Positions 1-7,095 of a stretch of DNA of 16,252 nucleotides are shown here, one piece after another (position 1 is the stretch's first letter; every line of letters begins with the position of its first letter). The translations under genes and the position numbers were made by a program. This stretch comes from an uncultured Eubacterium sp. (GTDB lineage: Bacteria; Bacillota; Clostridia; Oscillospirales; Acutalibacteraceae): positions 1 through 16,252 of the forward strand of contig CABQCC010000033.1 in the NCBI GenBank assembly GCA_902462495.1. The letters run 5' to 3'. The notes beneath the pieces are model-generated. The model ran no database searches. It saw nothing but the letters and a program-made list of their open reading frames with translations, and was not told the DNA's origin.

Positions 1-2
1 TG

Positions 3-1760
3 ACGGTTGGAACGCAGAGAGTGATGCAGAATTTATGCTCAACAAAAGGGGCGGATGTTTGCTACTATATTCCGAGCCGTGACAAAGAGGGCTACGGTCT
101 GAATATATCTGCAATCGACACAATCGCATCTTGGGGCGTAAACTTGATTATAACCGTTGACAACGGAATCAGTGCATTTGATGAGGCAGAGCATATTTAT
201 GAACTCGGTATGTCGCTTGTGATAACCGACCACCATCAACTTTCGGACGGCAGGCTTCCTGTTGCGGAGGCTGTTGTCAATCCTCACAGAGAAGAAAACA
301 CGATGGATTTCCGTGATTTTTGCGGAGTCGGTGTTGCGTTCAAACTTGCTGTTGCAATGGACGAGGATAACATTGAGGAGATTGTTGAAAACTATATTGA
401 CCTTGTTGCAATCGGCACAATAGCCGATGTTATGCCTTTAAAAGAGGAAAACAGAGCATTTGTCCGTCGAGGAATTCAAAAGCTGAACACCAATCCTCGC
501 AAGTCGCTTGCACCGCTTATCGGCAGAAATTCAAATGCTCTCACTTCGCAGGATATAGCGTTTCAGATTTGCCCGAGAATTAACGCAATGGGCAGAATGG
601 GTGACGCAAAAAGAGCGGTTGATTTTCTTCTTTGCGATAACGCACAGGAGGCGGTTTCCGCTTGCAACAGCCTTGATGAAGAAAATGCAAACCGTCAAAA
701 AATCGAGCAGGAAATAATTGATGATGTAAAGTTGCAGATAAAAAAGAATCCTCGTCTTGTGTCATCTCCGGTCATTGTTGTGGCAGGAAAAGGCTATCAC
801 CACGGTGTAATCGGCATTGTTGCTGCTCACATTTTGGAGCAGTACGGCAAGCCGACATTTATAGTGGGTATCGATGAAAACGGCATTGCACGAGGCTCTG
901 CAAGAAGCGTTGAGGGCTTCAATATTTTTGAAGCATTGTCTGCTTGCAGTGATGATTTGGTTCAGTTCGGCGGTCATCCTATGGCGGCGGGTATCACTCT
1001 TAATGAGGATATGATAGAAAAATTCTCGGCTGATATAAACGAGTTTGCAATAAACAATTATCCTGTTATGCCGCAGGGTGAACTTACTCTTGATTTCAAG
1101 CTTGCTCCGTCATATCTCAATGTTGACCTTGTTGATTCTCTGTCGGTGCTTGAACCTTACGGAGCAGGCAATCCGCAGGCAATTTTTGGTATATACAAAT
1201 TGAAACTTTTGGGCGTTACTCCGCTCAGCGAGGGCAAGCATATTCGCCTCGATTTGCAGAAAAAAGATACAAAAATCCGTGTTGTCAAGTTTTCAACACC
1301 GTATAATGAATTTCCGTACAAATCGGGTGATGAACTGAATTTGGCTGTCAAGGTGAGCAAAAACGCTTATAACGGCAAAATGTATTTGTCTGTGCAGGCG
1401 GTTGATATTCGTCTTTCGTCATTTGATGAGGAAAAGTATTTTGCCGAAAAATCGCTGTATGATTTGTACAGATACACGGGCAGGGTTGACAAATCTCTTT
1501 ACCCTACAAGAGAAGAATGTGCCCTTGTCTATAAATATTTGAAGAAAAACAACGGCTACCCTTATTCGCTTGAAAGTCTGTATTTCAGGCTTCAGGACAA
1601 ATTGACCTATGGCAAGCTTATGTTTGCAATTAAGGCATTTTTGCAGGGTGGGTTGATAAATTATAAAAAAGGAATAACCCTTAATATTGTTAAAGAAAAA
1701 GTAAATCTTGAAGAAACTCCGATTCTTAAAGCTTTGAAGGGAAGATTGAACATTGAGTGA
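3..1760 (+). CDS. recJ: Single-stranded-DNA-specific exonuclease RecJ, 5' end missing
   Basis: RecJ is a 5'-3' single-strand DNA exonuclease of the DHH phosphoesterase family, acting in recombination and repair in the cytoplasm. The frame is open from the left edge, so this is a 3' fragment; a GTG at 21 is not a credible start because the reading begins inside the DHH domain. Numbering from that GTG, I see the metal-binding DNG at 47-49, the DHH triad at 70-72, an ADVMPL segment at 135-140 (motif IV region), the DHHA1 domain with GYHHGVIGIVAAH around 258-270 and the GGHP motif at 317-320, then an OB-fold region from about 350. The last ~100 residues form an extra C-terminal helical/winged-helix-like region, as in Firmicute RecJ. 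The DxDG motif I is not readable in this frame (see findings). The stop overlaps the rsh start by 8 bases, indicating one operon. The family assignment is secure. Confidence 0.95.
   Translation, partial: TVGTQRVMQNLCSTKGADVCYYIPSRDKEGYGLNISAIDTIASWGVNLIITVDNGISAFDEAEHIYELGMSLVITDHHQLSDGRLPVAEAVVNPHREENTMDFRDFCGVGVAFKLAVAMDEDNIEEIVENYIDLVAIGTIADVMPLKEENRAFVRRGIQKLNTNPRKSLAPLIGRNSNALTSQDIAFQICPRINAMGRMGDAKRAVDFLLCDNAQEAVSACNSLDEENANRQKIEQEIIDDVKLQIKKNPRLVSSPVIVVAGKGYHHGVIGIVAAHILEQYGKPTFIVGIDENGIARGSARSVEGFNIFEALSACSDDLVQFGGHPMAAGITLNEDMIEKFSADINEFAINNYPVMPQGELTLDFKLAPSYLNVDLVDSLSVLEPYGAGNPQAIFGIYKLKLLGVTPLSEGKHIRLDLQKKDTKIRVVKFSTPYNEFPYKSGDELNLAVKVSKNAYNGKMYLSVQAVDIRLSSFDEEKYFAEKSLYDLYRYTGRVDKSLYPTREECALVYKYLKKNNGYPYSLESLYFRLQDKLTYGKLMFAIKAFLQGGLINYKKGITLNIVKEKVNLEETPILKALKGRLNIE
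1737..1744 (+). promoter_or_regulatory. Ribosome binding site deciding the TTG start of rsh
   Basis: The purine run AAGGGAAG lies inside the last codons of recJ, about 8-10 bases before TTG at 1753. No ATG or GTG in this frame lies nearby with a comparable site, so the TTG start is preferred. The position inside recJ suggests translational coupling. Confidence 0.6.
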
Positions 1761-3990
1761 AGAAGTAAAAACAACACAAGATAAAAAAGAAGAAATAAAA
1801 TTAGAGGATTATGACGATAAGTTTGACGAGTTCTTTGAGGAAGTAAAAAAGAACCCGAATTATAACAGCGATCTTATCTTAAAGGCTTACAAGTTGGCAT
1901 ATGAAGCGCATAAAAATCAGCGTCGCCGTTCTGGTGAACCGTATATTATGCACCCTGTTGCCGTTGCAAAAATTCTCTTTGATTACGGAATGGACAACGA
2001 GTGCATCATCGGTGCGCTTCTTCACGACGTTGTTGAGGATACAATATATGACCTTCCGTTTATTCGTGAAACTTTCGGCGAGGAAGTTGCCGTCCTTGTT
2101 GACGGTGTAACAAAACTCGGTAAGATTCCGCTTTCTACCAAGGAAGAAGTGCAGGCAGAGAATATCCGCAAAATGTTTATTGCGATGAACCAGGATGTTC
2201 GGGTTATCATTATCAAACTTGCCGACCGACTTCATAATATGCGTACGCTTCAGCATATGCCGCCGTATAAGCAAAGAGAAAAATCGCTTGAAACTCTCGA
2301 GATTTATGCTCCTATTGCTCACCGTCTCGGTATCCGTGCCGTTAAGGAAGAACTTGAAGATTTGGCTATTCGTTATCTTGACCCTTACGCTTACAAGGAA
2401 ATTGAAAATTCTCTTTCCATGAAAATGGAAGAGGGCAGGGAATTTCTTGAGGACATTAAGGCACAGATTAAAGAAAAAATCGAACCTATTATGCCGGGTG
2501 CTCAAATCACATCAAGAGTAAAATCTGTTCACGGTATCTTCCGTAAGCTCTACATCAAGGGCAAAACCTTTGATGAAATCTACGACATTTATGCTGTTCG
2601 TATTATTGTTGATTCTATGATTGATTGCTATAACGCTCTCGGTATAGTTCACGATATGTTCACTCCGCTTCCTGGCAGATTTAAGGATTATATCTCCACG
2701 CCGAAGCCTAATATGTATCAGTCGCTTCATACCACAGTTCTCAGCAAAAAAGGTATTCCGTTCGAAATTCAAATTCGTACTTGGGAAATGCACCGCACCG
2801 CCGAATACGGTATCGCAGCTCACTGGAAGTACAAAATCGGTAAGGGCGGAGAGGATAATTTTGACACCTCGCTTCAATGGATTCATCAGGTGCTTGAAAA
2901 CGGCGACTCTGCCGACAATGCCGAAGATATGGTTATGTCCATCAAGGGTGACCTCTCTATCGATGAAATCTATGTTTTCACTCCGAGAGGCGATGTAAAG
3001 TCGCTTCCAAAAGGCTCAACCGTCATCGACTTTGCCTATGCCATTCACTCGGCGGTCGGCAACAAAATGGTCGGCGCAAAGGTTGACGGCAGAATTGTAC
3101 CGCTTGATACCAAAGTTCGCACGGGTCAGATTGTTGAGATTATCACATCAAAGCAACCTGGCAAAGGTCCGTCAAGAGATTGGCTCAAGATTGTCAAAAC
3201 AGGCGAGGCACGCTCAAAAATCCGTGCTTGGTTCAAAAAAGAAAAGCGAGATGAAAATATTGTTCAGGGCAAGCAGGATTTAGACCACGAATTTAAAAAG
3301 AATTATATTCGTTTTGAGGGCGACAAGTACGAAGAGTTCGTCAAGAAAATTTCGGAGCGTCAGCATTTTGACTGCGTAGAGGATTTCTATGCCGCAATCG
3401 GTTACGGCGGTGTGCAGATTACCCGTCTTATGCCCGGTATTAAGGATGAGTATAACCGTAATTGGAAAGAAAAAGCACCTGTTCCTGCACAAACAACCAA
3501 TACAGTATCTAAGGTTAACCGTGAGCCGAAGTCATCGGGCGGTGTTGTTGTTGAGGGTATCGACAACTGCCTTATTAATATGGCGAAGTGTTGCAATCCG
3601 CTTCCGGGTGAAGAAATCATCGGATTTATTACAAGAGGTCACGGCTTGACAATCCATTGCAGAAACTGCAAAAATGTACCTGTCGATTTGGAAAATTGTG
3701 CCGAGCCTGAACGCTGGATAAAAGCTCATTGGGACAGCAACATCAAGGTTGAGGCTCGCAGTTCTCTCAACATTTATGCCATCGACCGTGACGGAATGGT
3801 GCTTGATATAACAACCACAATAGCAAGCGCCCATGTCAAGATGAACGCAATCAACGCCCGTCCTATCAATGACGGCAATTGCCTCACTTCGATAACCATA
3901 ACGGTTAACAACAAAGAGCATCTTGACGCAGTTATCAGGCTTCTTAACAAGATAGACGGTGTTTATCTTATTGAGAGAAGCGACCAGTAA
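1753..3990 (+). CDS. rsh: Bifunctional (p)ppGpp synthetase/hydrolase, long RSH family
   Basis: This enzyme makes and degrades the alarmone (p)ppGpp in response to amino acid starvation on the ribosome. The 745 residues match the usual long-RSH length and order. The HD hydrolase domain covers about 46-190, with H67, the HDVVED motif at 91-96 and KLADRLHN at 155-162. The synthetase domain is about 255-360, with GRFKDY at 308-313 and EIQIRT at 338-343. A TGS domain is at about 402-468, a Cys/His zinc-finger-like region has CC at 613-614 and HCRNC at 635-639, and a C-terminal ACT domain starts near 668. The RFKD loop (rather than the acidic EXDD of RelA) and the intact HD motif support a bifunctional Rel/SpoT-type enzyme rather than synthetase-only RelA. 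The start is TTG, overlapping recJ by 8 bases. dtd follows after 21 bases. The gene usually called apt, often found between recJ and rsh in Firmicutes, is absent. Confidence 0.97.
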   Translation: MSEEVKTTQDKKEEIKLEDYDDKFDEFFEEVKKNPNYNSDLILKAYKLAYEAHKNQRRRSGEPYIMHPVAVAKILFDYGMDNECIIGALLHDVVEDTIYDLPFIRETFGEEVAVLVDGVTKLGKIPLSTKEEVQAENIRKMFIAMNQDVRVIIIKLADRLHNMRTLQHMPPYKQREKSLETLEIYAPIAHRLGIRAVKEELEDLAIRYLDPYAYKEIENSLSMKMEEGREFLEDIKAQIKEKIEPIMPGAQITSRVKSVHGIFRKLYIKGKTFDEIYDIYAVRIIVDSMIDCYNALGIVHDMFTPLPGRFKDYISTPKPNMYQSLHTTVLSKKGIPFEIQIRTWEMHRTAEYGIAAHWKYKIGKGGEDNFDTSLQWIHQVLENGDSADNAEDMVMSIKGDLSIDEIYVFTPRGDVKSLPKGSTVIDFAYAIHSAVGNKMVGAKVDGRIVPLDTKVRTGQIVEIITSKQPGKGPSRDWLKIVKTGEARSKIRAWFKKEKRDENIVQGKQDLDHEFKKNYIRFEGDKYEEFVKKISERQHFDCVEDFYAAIGYGGVQITRLMPGIKDEYNRNWKEKAPVPAQTTNTVSKVNREPKSSGGVVVEGIDNCLINMAKCCNPLPGEEIIGFITRGHGLTIHCRNCKNVPVDLENCAEPERWIKAHWDSNIKVEARSSLNIYAIDRDGMVLDITTTIASAHVKMNAINARPINDGNCLTSITITVNNKEHLDAVIRLLNKIDGVYLIERSDQ

Positions 3991-4011
3991 AATATAATTT
4001 CGGAGAAAAAT

Positions 4012-4464
4012 ATGAAAGCAGTAATTCAACGAGTAAAATATGCAAGTGTAAAAATTGACGGAGAAACTGTCGGAGCGTGCAACCAAGGCTTTATGATTTT
4101 GTTGGGCGTACAGCAGGGTGACACAGAGGAGGACGCAGATAAACTCCTAAAAAAAGTGCCGGTTCTTCGTATTTTTGAAGATGAAAACGGCAAAATGAAT
4201 AAAAGCCTCCTCGATGTAAACGGCGAGGCACTTGTTGTGTCGCAGTTCACGCTTCTTGCCGATTGTTCACACGGCAGACGACCGTCTTTTATCAATTCCG
4301 CTCAGCCTGATATTGCAAATGCTCTGTATGAGTATTTTGTTCAGGGAATGAAAGATGCAGGCGTTTATAGAGTGGAAACAGGCGAGTTCGGCGCAGATAT
4401 GGCGGTTGAACTTCTCAATGACGGTCCTGTCACTATTCTTCTTGATTCAAAGGAGCTTCATTAA
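4012..4464 (+). CDS. dtd: D-aminoacyl-tRNA deacylase
   Basis: The enzyme hydrolyses D-aminoacyl-tRNAs (and mischarged glycyl-tRNA-Ala), recycling tRNA and preventing D-residue incorporation. The 150-residue length is typical. The two family signatures are present: SQFT at 77-80 and the cross-subunit GPVT loop, with the Gly-cis-Pro that gives chiral selectivity, at 138-141. The N-terminus MKAVIQRV is also typical of the family. The start is supported by GGAG at 4002-4005, six bases before ATG. The stop overlaps the next gene by one base (TAATG), so the two are probably translated together. Linkage to rsh is a common Firmicute arrangement. No anomalies seen. Confidence 0.96.
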   Translation: MKAVIQRVKYASVKIDGETVGACNQGFMILLGVQQGDTEEDADKLLKKVPVLRIFEDENGKMNKSLLDVNGEALVVSQFTLLADCSHGRRPSFINSAQPDIANALYEYFVQGMKDAGVYRVETGEFGADMAVELLNDGPVTILLDSKELH

Positions 4465-5075
4465 TGAAAGTTATCAGCGAAAAATTCGGCTCAATGGATA
4501 ATAATTGCAGTCTGATTATTGATGAAAAAACAAATCAAAGTGCACTTGTCGATTGCAACGAATTCAGTCAAAAAATGATTGATATGATTGGCGACACCGA
4601 CCTTAAATATATACTTTTGACCCACGGTCATTTTGACCATATAATCGGTGCAAGGGACACAAAGGCTAAGTACGGCGCAAAAGTCGTCATCAGTAGCGAG
4701 GACGAGCCTATGCTCTCATCTTCAAAGCTTTCTCTTGCGGCGTTTTGCAATGCTCCTCAAAATGATGTTGAGGCTGATATTATTGTTTCTGACGGTGACG
4801 AAATCACCCTTGGCGACATCGTAATAAAAGTTATGTCAACTCCGGGGCACACTTTGGGCAGTGTTTGCTATATTGCAGAAAACTGCATTTTTTCGGGAGA
4901 CACTTTGTTTTATTGCTCCTGCGGAAGAACGGATTTTCCGTCAGGTTCTCCCGAACAAATGATGTCGTCACTTCAAAAGTTAAAGGCTCTTGACGGTGAC
5001 TACAAGGTGTACACAGGTCACAACAACCTTACCACCCTTGATTTTGAACGAAAAAACAATCCGTATATGAAATGA
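4464..5075 (+). CDS. Metallo-beta-lactamase-fold hydrolase, glyoxalase II-like
   Basis: This is a compact 203-residue member of the metallo-beta-lactamase superfamily. The metal-binding residues are all visible: THGHFDH at 53-59 (H54, H56, D58, H59), H129 in a PGHTLGS segment, D146 in FSGDTLF, and H186 in YTGHN. The SGDTLF...GRTDFP stretch is shared with the YcbL/glyoxalase II-like group, which hydrolyses thioesters such as hydroxyacylglutathione or related small-thiol conjugates. It is shorter than classical glyoxalase II (about 250 residues) and lacks that enzyme's C-terminal helical domain, so the substrate cannot be assigned. AGGAG at 4451-4455, eight bases before ATG, supports the start. 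It overlaps dtd by one base and is followed by hemZ after four bases, so it is co-transcribed. The fold and metal chemistry are firm; the specific substrate is open. Confidence 0.9.
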   Translation: MKVISEKFGSMDNNCSLIIDEKTNQSALVDCNEFSQKMIDMIGDTDLKYILLTHGHFDHIIGARDTKAKYGAKVVISSEDEPMLSSSKLSLAAFCNAPQNDVEADIIVSDGDEITLGDIVIKVMSTPGHTLGSVCYIAENCIFSGDTLFYCSCGRTDFPSGSPEQMMSSLQKLKALDGDYKVYTGHNNLTTLDFERKNNPYMK

Positions 5076-5079
5076 TTTT

Positions 5080-6504
5080 ATGATAATTAAGAATATAAAC
5101 CACGATGCTTCCTATCACACAGAAAAAATTGCAGTTATGTTTTTCCCTTTGGAAAAACTGAAGTTTGACGGCGACGACAATGTTGTGATAGAAACCAAAA
5201 AAGAAAATAATGTCCTCTCGGTCAGAGTAAAAGCCTACTCACGATTACTCGAAAAAACATATGAACTTAAAGAAGATGACGATGTAACTCATTCGTTGTC
5301 AATCTTGCTCTATGATACTTTGAGCGAACTCACAGGCTACACACTCCCGTGGGGAATACTTTACGGAGTTCGACCTGCAAGGCTTATGCACTCAACTGTT
5401 GAAAAAATGGGTGTTGACAATGCGGTCAAAAAGTTCCTGTCCGACAAGGTGGAGCAGAAGAAAATTGACCTTGCTCTGTCTGTTATGGAACGGGAAAATA
5501 AGATAATCGCACTATCTCGTGACAATTCGTTTTCGCTTTATGTGTCAATCCCGTTTTGTCCGAGCAGATGTTCCTATTGTTCCTTTGTGTCGCACAGCAT
5601 TGCAAATGCAAAGGACTTGATTGCTCCGTATGTTGAACTGCTTTGTAAGGAACTTGTGCATATCGGCAAAATTGCAAACGACCTCGGATTGAGGCTTGAG
5701 TCAATCTATTTTGGCGGCGGCACTCCCACAACTCTTTCTGCCGAACAACTCGATATGCTTCTTTCAACAATTGAGGGCAATTTTGATTTGTCAACTTTGA
5801 GGGAATGTACGGTTGAAGCAGGCAGACCCGACACTATGACTGAGGCGAAACTCAACGCTCTTATGTCGCACAATGTGTCAAGAATAAGCATAAATCCGCA
5901 AACTTTCAATGATGATGTGCTCCACGCAATCGGCAGACGGCACACTTCTTCTCAAACGGTAGAAGCCTATGAACTTGCACGCAAAATTGGGTTTGATAAT
6001 ATCAATATGGACTTCATCGCAGGGCTTAATACCGACACTCCGGAGAGCTTTAAGCAAAGCATAGATACTGCTGTGTCGCTTGCACCCGAAAGTATCACGG
6101 TGCACAATTTGGCGCTGAAATCCGCCGCTTTTCTGTGCACCGAAAATGAATTTTTCGATTTGACCGAGCGTAGCAACGCTTCAAAAATGGTGGATTATTC
6201 ATACAAAGCTATGATTGAAAACGGCTATAATCCGTATTATATGTATCGTCAAAGCAAGTCACTCGGCAATCTCGAAAATGTCGGATACGCAAAAGACGGC
6301 TTTGATTGCCTCTACAATGTCTTTATGATGGACGAAACGCATACGGTGCTTGCCGCAGGTGCAGGAGCGGTCACAAAACTCAAAAATCCGCAGACTGCTC
6401 ATATTGAAAGAATATATAATTATAAGTATCCGTATGAGTACCTCAACAATTTTGATGAGGTTTTATCACGCAAGAAAGGTATAATTGATTTCTATAGTGA
6501 ATAA
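5080..6504 (+). CDS. hemZ: Radical SAM coproporphyrinogen dehydrogenase-like protein HemZ
   Basis: This 474-residue protein belongs to the HemN/HemZ branch of radical SAM enzymes, which includes oxygen-independent coproporphyrinogen III oxidases of haem synthesis. The 4Fe-4S cluster motif is FCPSRCSYCSF, with cysteines 160, 164 and 167. The SAM-binding GGGTPT follows at 212-217 and the partner EAGRPD segment lies further on. An N-terminal region of about 150 residues before the radical SAM core distinguishes HemZ from HemN and HemW. No other haem biosynthesis gene is visible, and many HemZ proteins in gut Clostridia lack a proven porphyrin activity, so the exact reaction is uncertain. ATG at 5080 lies four bases after the upstream stop, with only a weak purine signal before it, which suggests coupling to the upstream gene. 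It is the last gene of the recJ-rsh-dtd run; hisS and aspS, common neighbours in Clostridia, do not follow. Confidence 0.9.
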   Translation: MIIKNINHDASYHTEKIAVMFFPLEKLKFDGDDNVVIETKKENNVLSVRVKAYSRLLEKTYELKEDDDVTHSLSILLYDTLSELTGYTLPWGILYGVRPARLMHSTVEKMGVDNAVKKFLSDKVEQKKIDLALSVMERENKIIALSRDNSFSLYVSIPFCPSRCSYCSFVSHSIANAKDLIAPYVELLCKELVHIGKIANDLGLRLESIYFGGGTPTTLSAEQLDMLLSTIEGNFDLSTLRECTVEAGRPDTMTEAKLNALMSHNVSRISINPQTFNDDVLHAIGRRHTSSQTVEAYELARKIGFDNINMDFIAGLNTDTPESFKQSIDTAVSLAPESITVHNLALKSAAFLCTENEFFDLTERSNASKMVDYSYKAMIENGYNPYYMYRQSKSLGNLENVGYAKDGFDCLYNVFMMDETHTVLAAGAGAVTKLKNPQTAHIERIYNYKYPYEYLNNFDEVLSRKKGIIDFYSE

Positions 6505-6542
6505 ATTTGTATAGATACACTTATGACAGTATGTACAAATTT
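6503..6542. repeat. AT-rich inverted repeat at the end of hemZ
   Basis: AAATTTGTA at 6503-6511 is exactly complementary to TACAAATTT at 6534-6542. Inside it, ATAC at 6515-6518 pairs with GTAT at 6529-6532, leaving a 10-base loop and a 3-versus-1 base bulge. The left arm overlaps the hemZ stop codon. It has no GC-rich core and no T-run afterwards, so it is not a typical intrinsic terminator. An operator, an mRNA 3' stabiliser or a weak terminator are possible. Confidence 0.55.
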
Positions 6543-6563
6543 CACTAATAATCACATTTGGTA

Positions 6564-6592
6564 TTGCATTAAATTACATATTGTAATATAAT
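6564..6592 (+). promoter_or_regulatory. Sigma-A-like promoter for the small acidic protein gene
   Basis: TTGCAT at 6564-6569 and a perfect TATAAT at 6587-6592 are separated by 17 bases. Transcription would start near 6599, leaving a very short leader that begins about at the ribosome site AGAGGTG (6601-6607). Confidence 0.75.
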
Positions 6593-6612
6593 GATATCAA
6601 AGAGGTGTAATT

Positions 6613-7041
6613 ATGCGAAATTTTAACGATGTATTGAATTCTGTTGACGAAGCTATCAATAACGCAAAAAAGAATGGTTCTATTGACGAAGTCATCAACA
6701 AAACAAAGGAATATGCCAGGAAAAGTGCACAGGCAATAGAAATTTCCCGTAAAAGAATAGAACTTCTTGACACAAAGACCAAGCTTGCCAAAGCATACGA
6801 AAAATACGGCAAACTTCAGTTTGCTGTTTATGACGGCGGCGAAGTCAGTCAGGATGACCTTGAGGCAACATGCGAAGAAATCATTATGCTTAAAAGTCAG
6901 TCGGAATTTTTAGAGGCTGAGATTGAAGCATTTAAGGAAGCGGTTGCGGCTCAGGTTGATGCCAAGGTTAATCCGAAAAAAGACGAAGATGTTGTTGTTG
7001 ACGACATTGATGTAGAAGTTGTTGATTCCGAGTCCGAATAA
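6613..7041 (+). CDS. Small acidic helical protein of unknown function
   Basis: I do not recognise this 142-residue protein. It has no signal peptide and no membrane segment, so it is probably cytoplasmic. Residues 1 to about 115 are rich in Lys, Glu, Ala and Leu in a heptad-like pattern and look entirely helical, probably coiled coil. A conserved-looking YEKYGKLQFAVYDGG segment sits near 65-77 and may be a turn between two helices. The last ~28 residues are a low-complexity acidic tail dominated by Asp, Glu and Val. The start is well supported by AGAGGTG at 6601-6607, six bases before ATG. The gene has its own promoter and a strong terminator, so it is a single-gene unit between the hemZ operon and the spoVB-mazG cluster. 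A scaffold or regulatory role would be a guess. That it is a real gene is well supported. Confidence 0.85.
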   Translation: MRNFNDVLNSVDEAINNAKKNGSIDEVINKTKEYARKSAQAIEISRKRIELLDTKTKLAKAYEKYGKLQFAVYDGGEVSQDDLEATCEEIIMLKSQSEFLEAEIEAFKEAVAAQVDAKVNPKKDEDVVVDDIDVEVVDSESE

Positions 7042-7055
7042 TATACAAATATTTT

Positions 7056-7083
7056 AGACGGTGTATTTGCACCGTCTTTTTTT
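7056..7083 (+). terminator. Intrinsic terminator after the small acidic protein gene
   Basis: AGACGGTG (7056-7063) pairs perfectly with CACCGTCT (7070-7077) around a six-base loop and is followed by a T-run to 7083. The next gene starts only 12 bases after the T-run. Confidence 0.9.
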
Positions 7084-7095
7084 GTTGGTGATTTT

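Noticed and set aside
1879..2505. 208-codon open frame on the minus strand inside rsh
   Set aside because: It lies fully antisense to the HD and synthetase domains of a clear gene, has no family resemblance and no ribosome site; it is a shadow frame.
3532..4086. 184-codon minus-strand frame across the rsh-dtd junction
   Set aside because: It is antisense to the ACT domain of rsh and the start of dtd, with no recognisable protein features.
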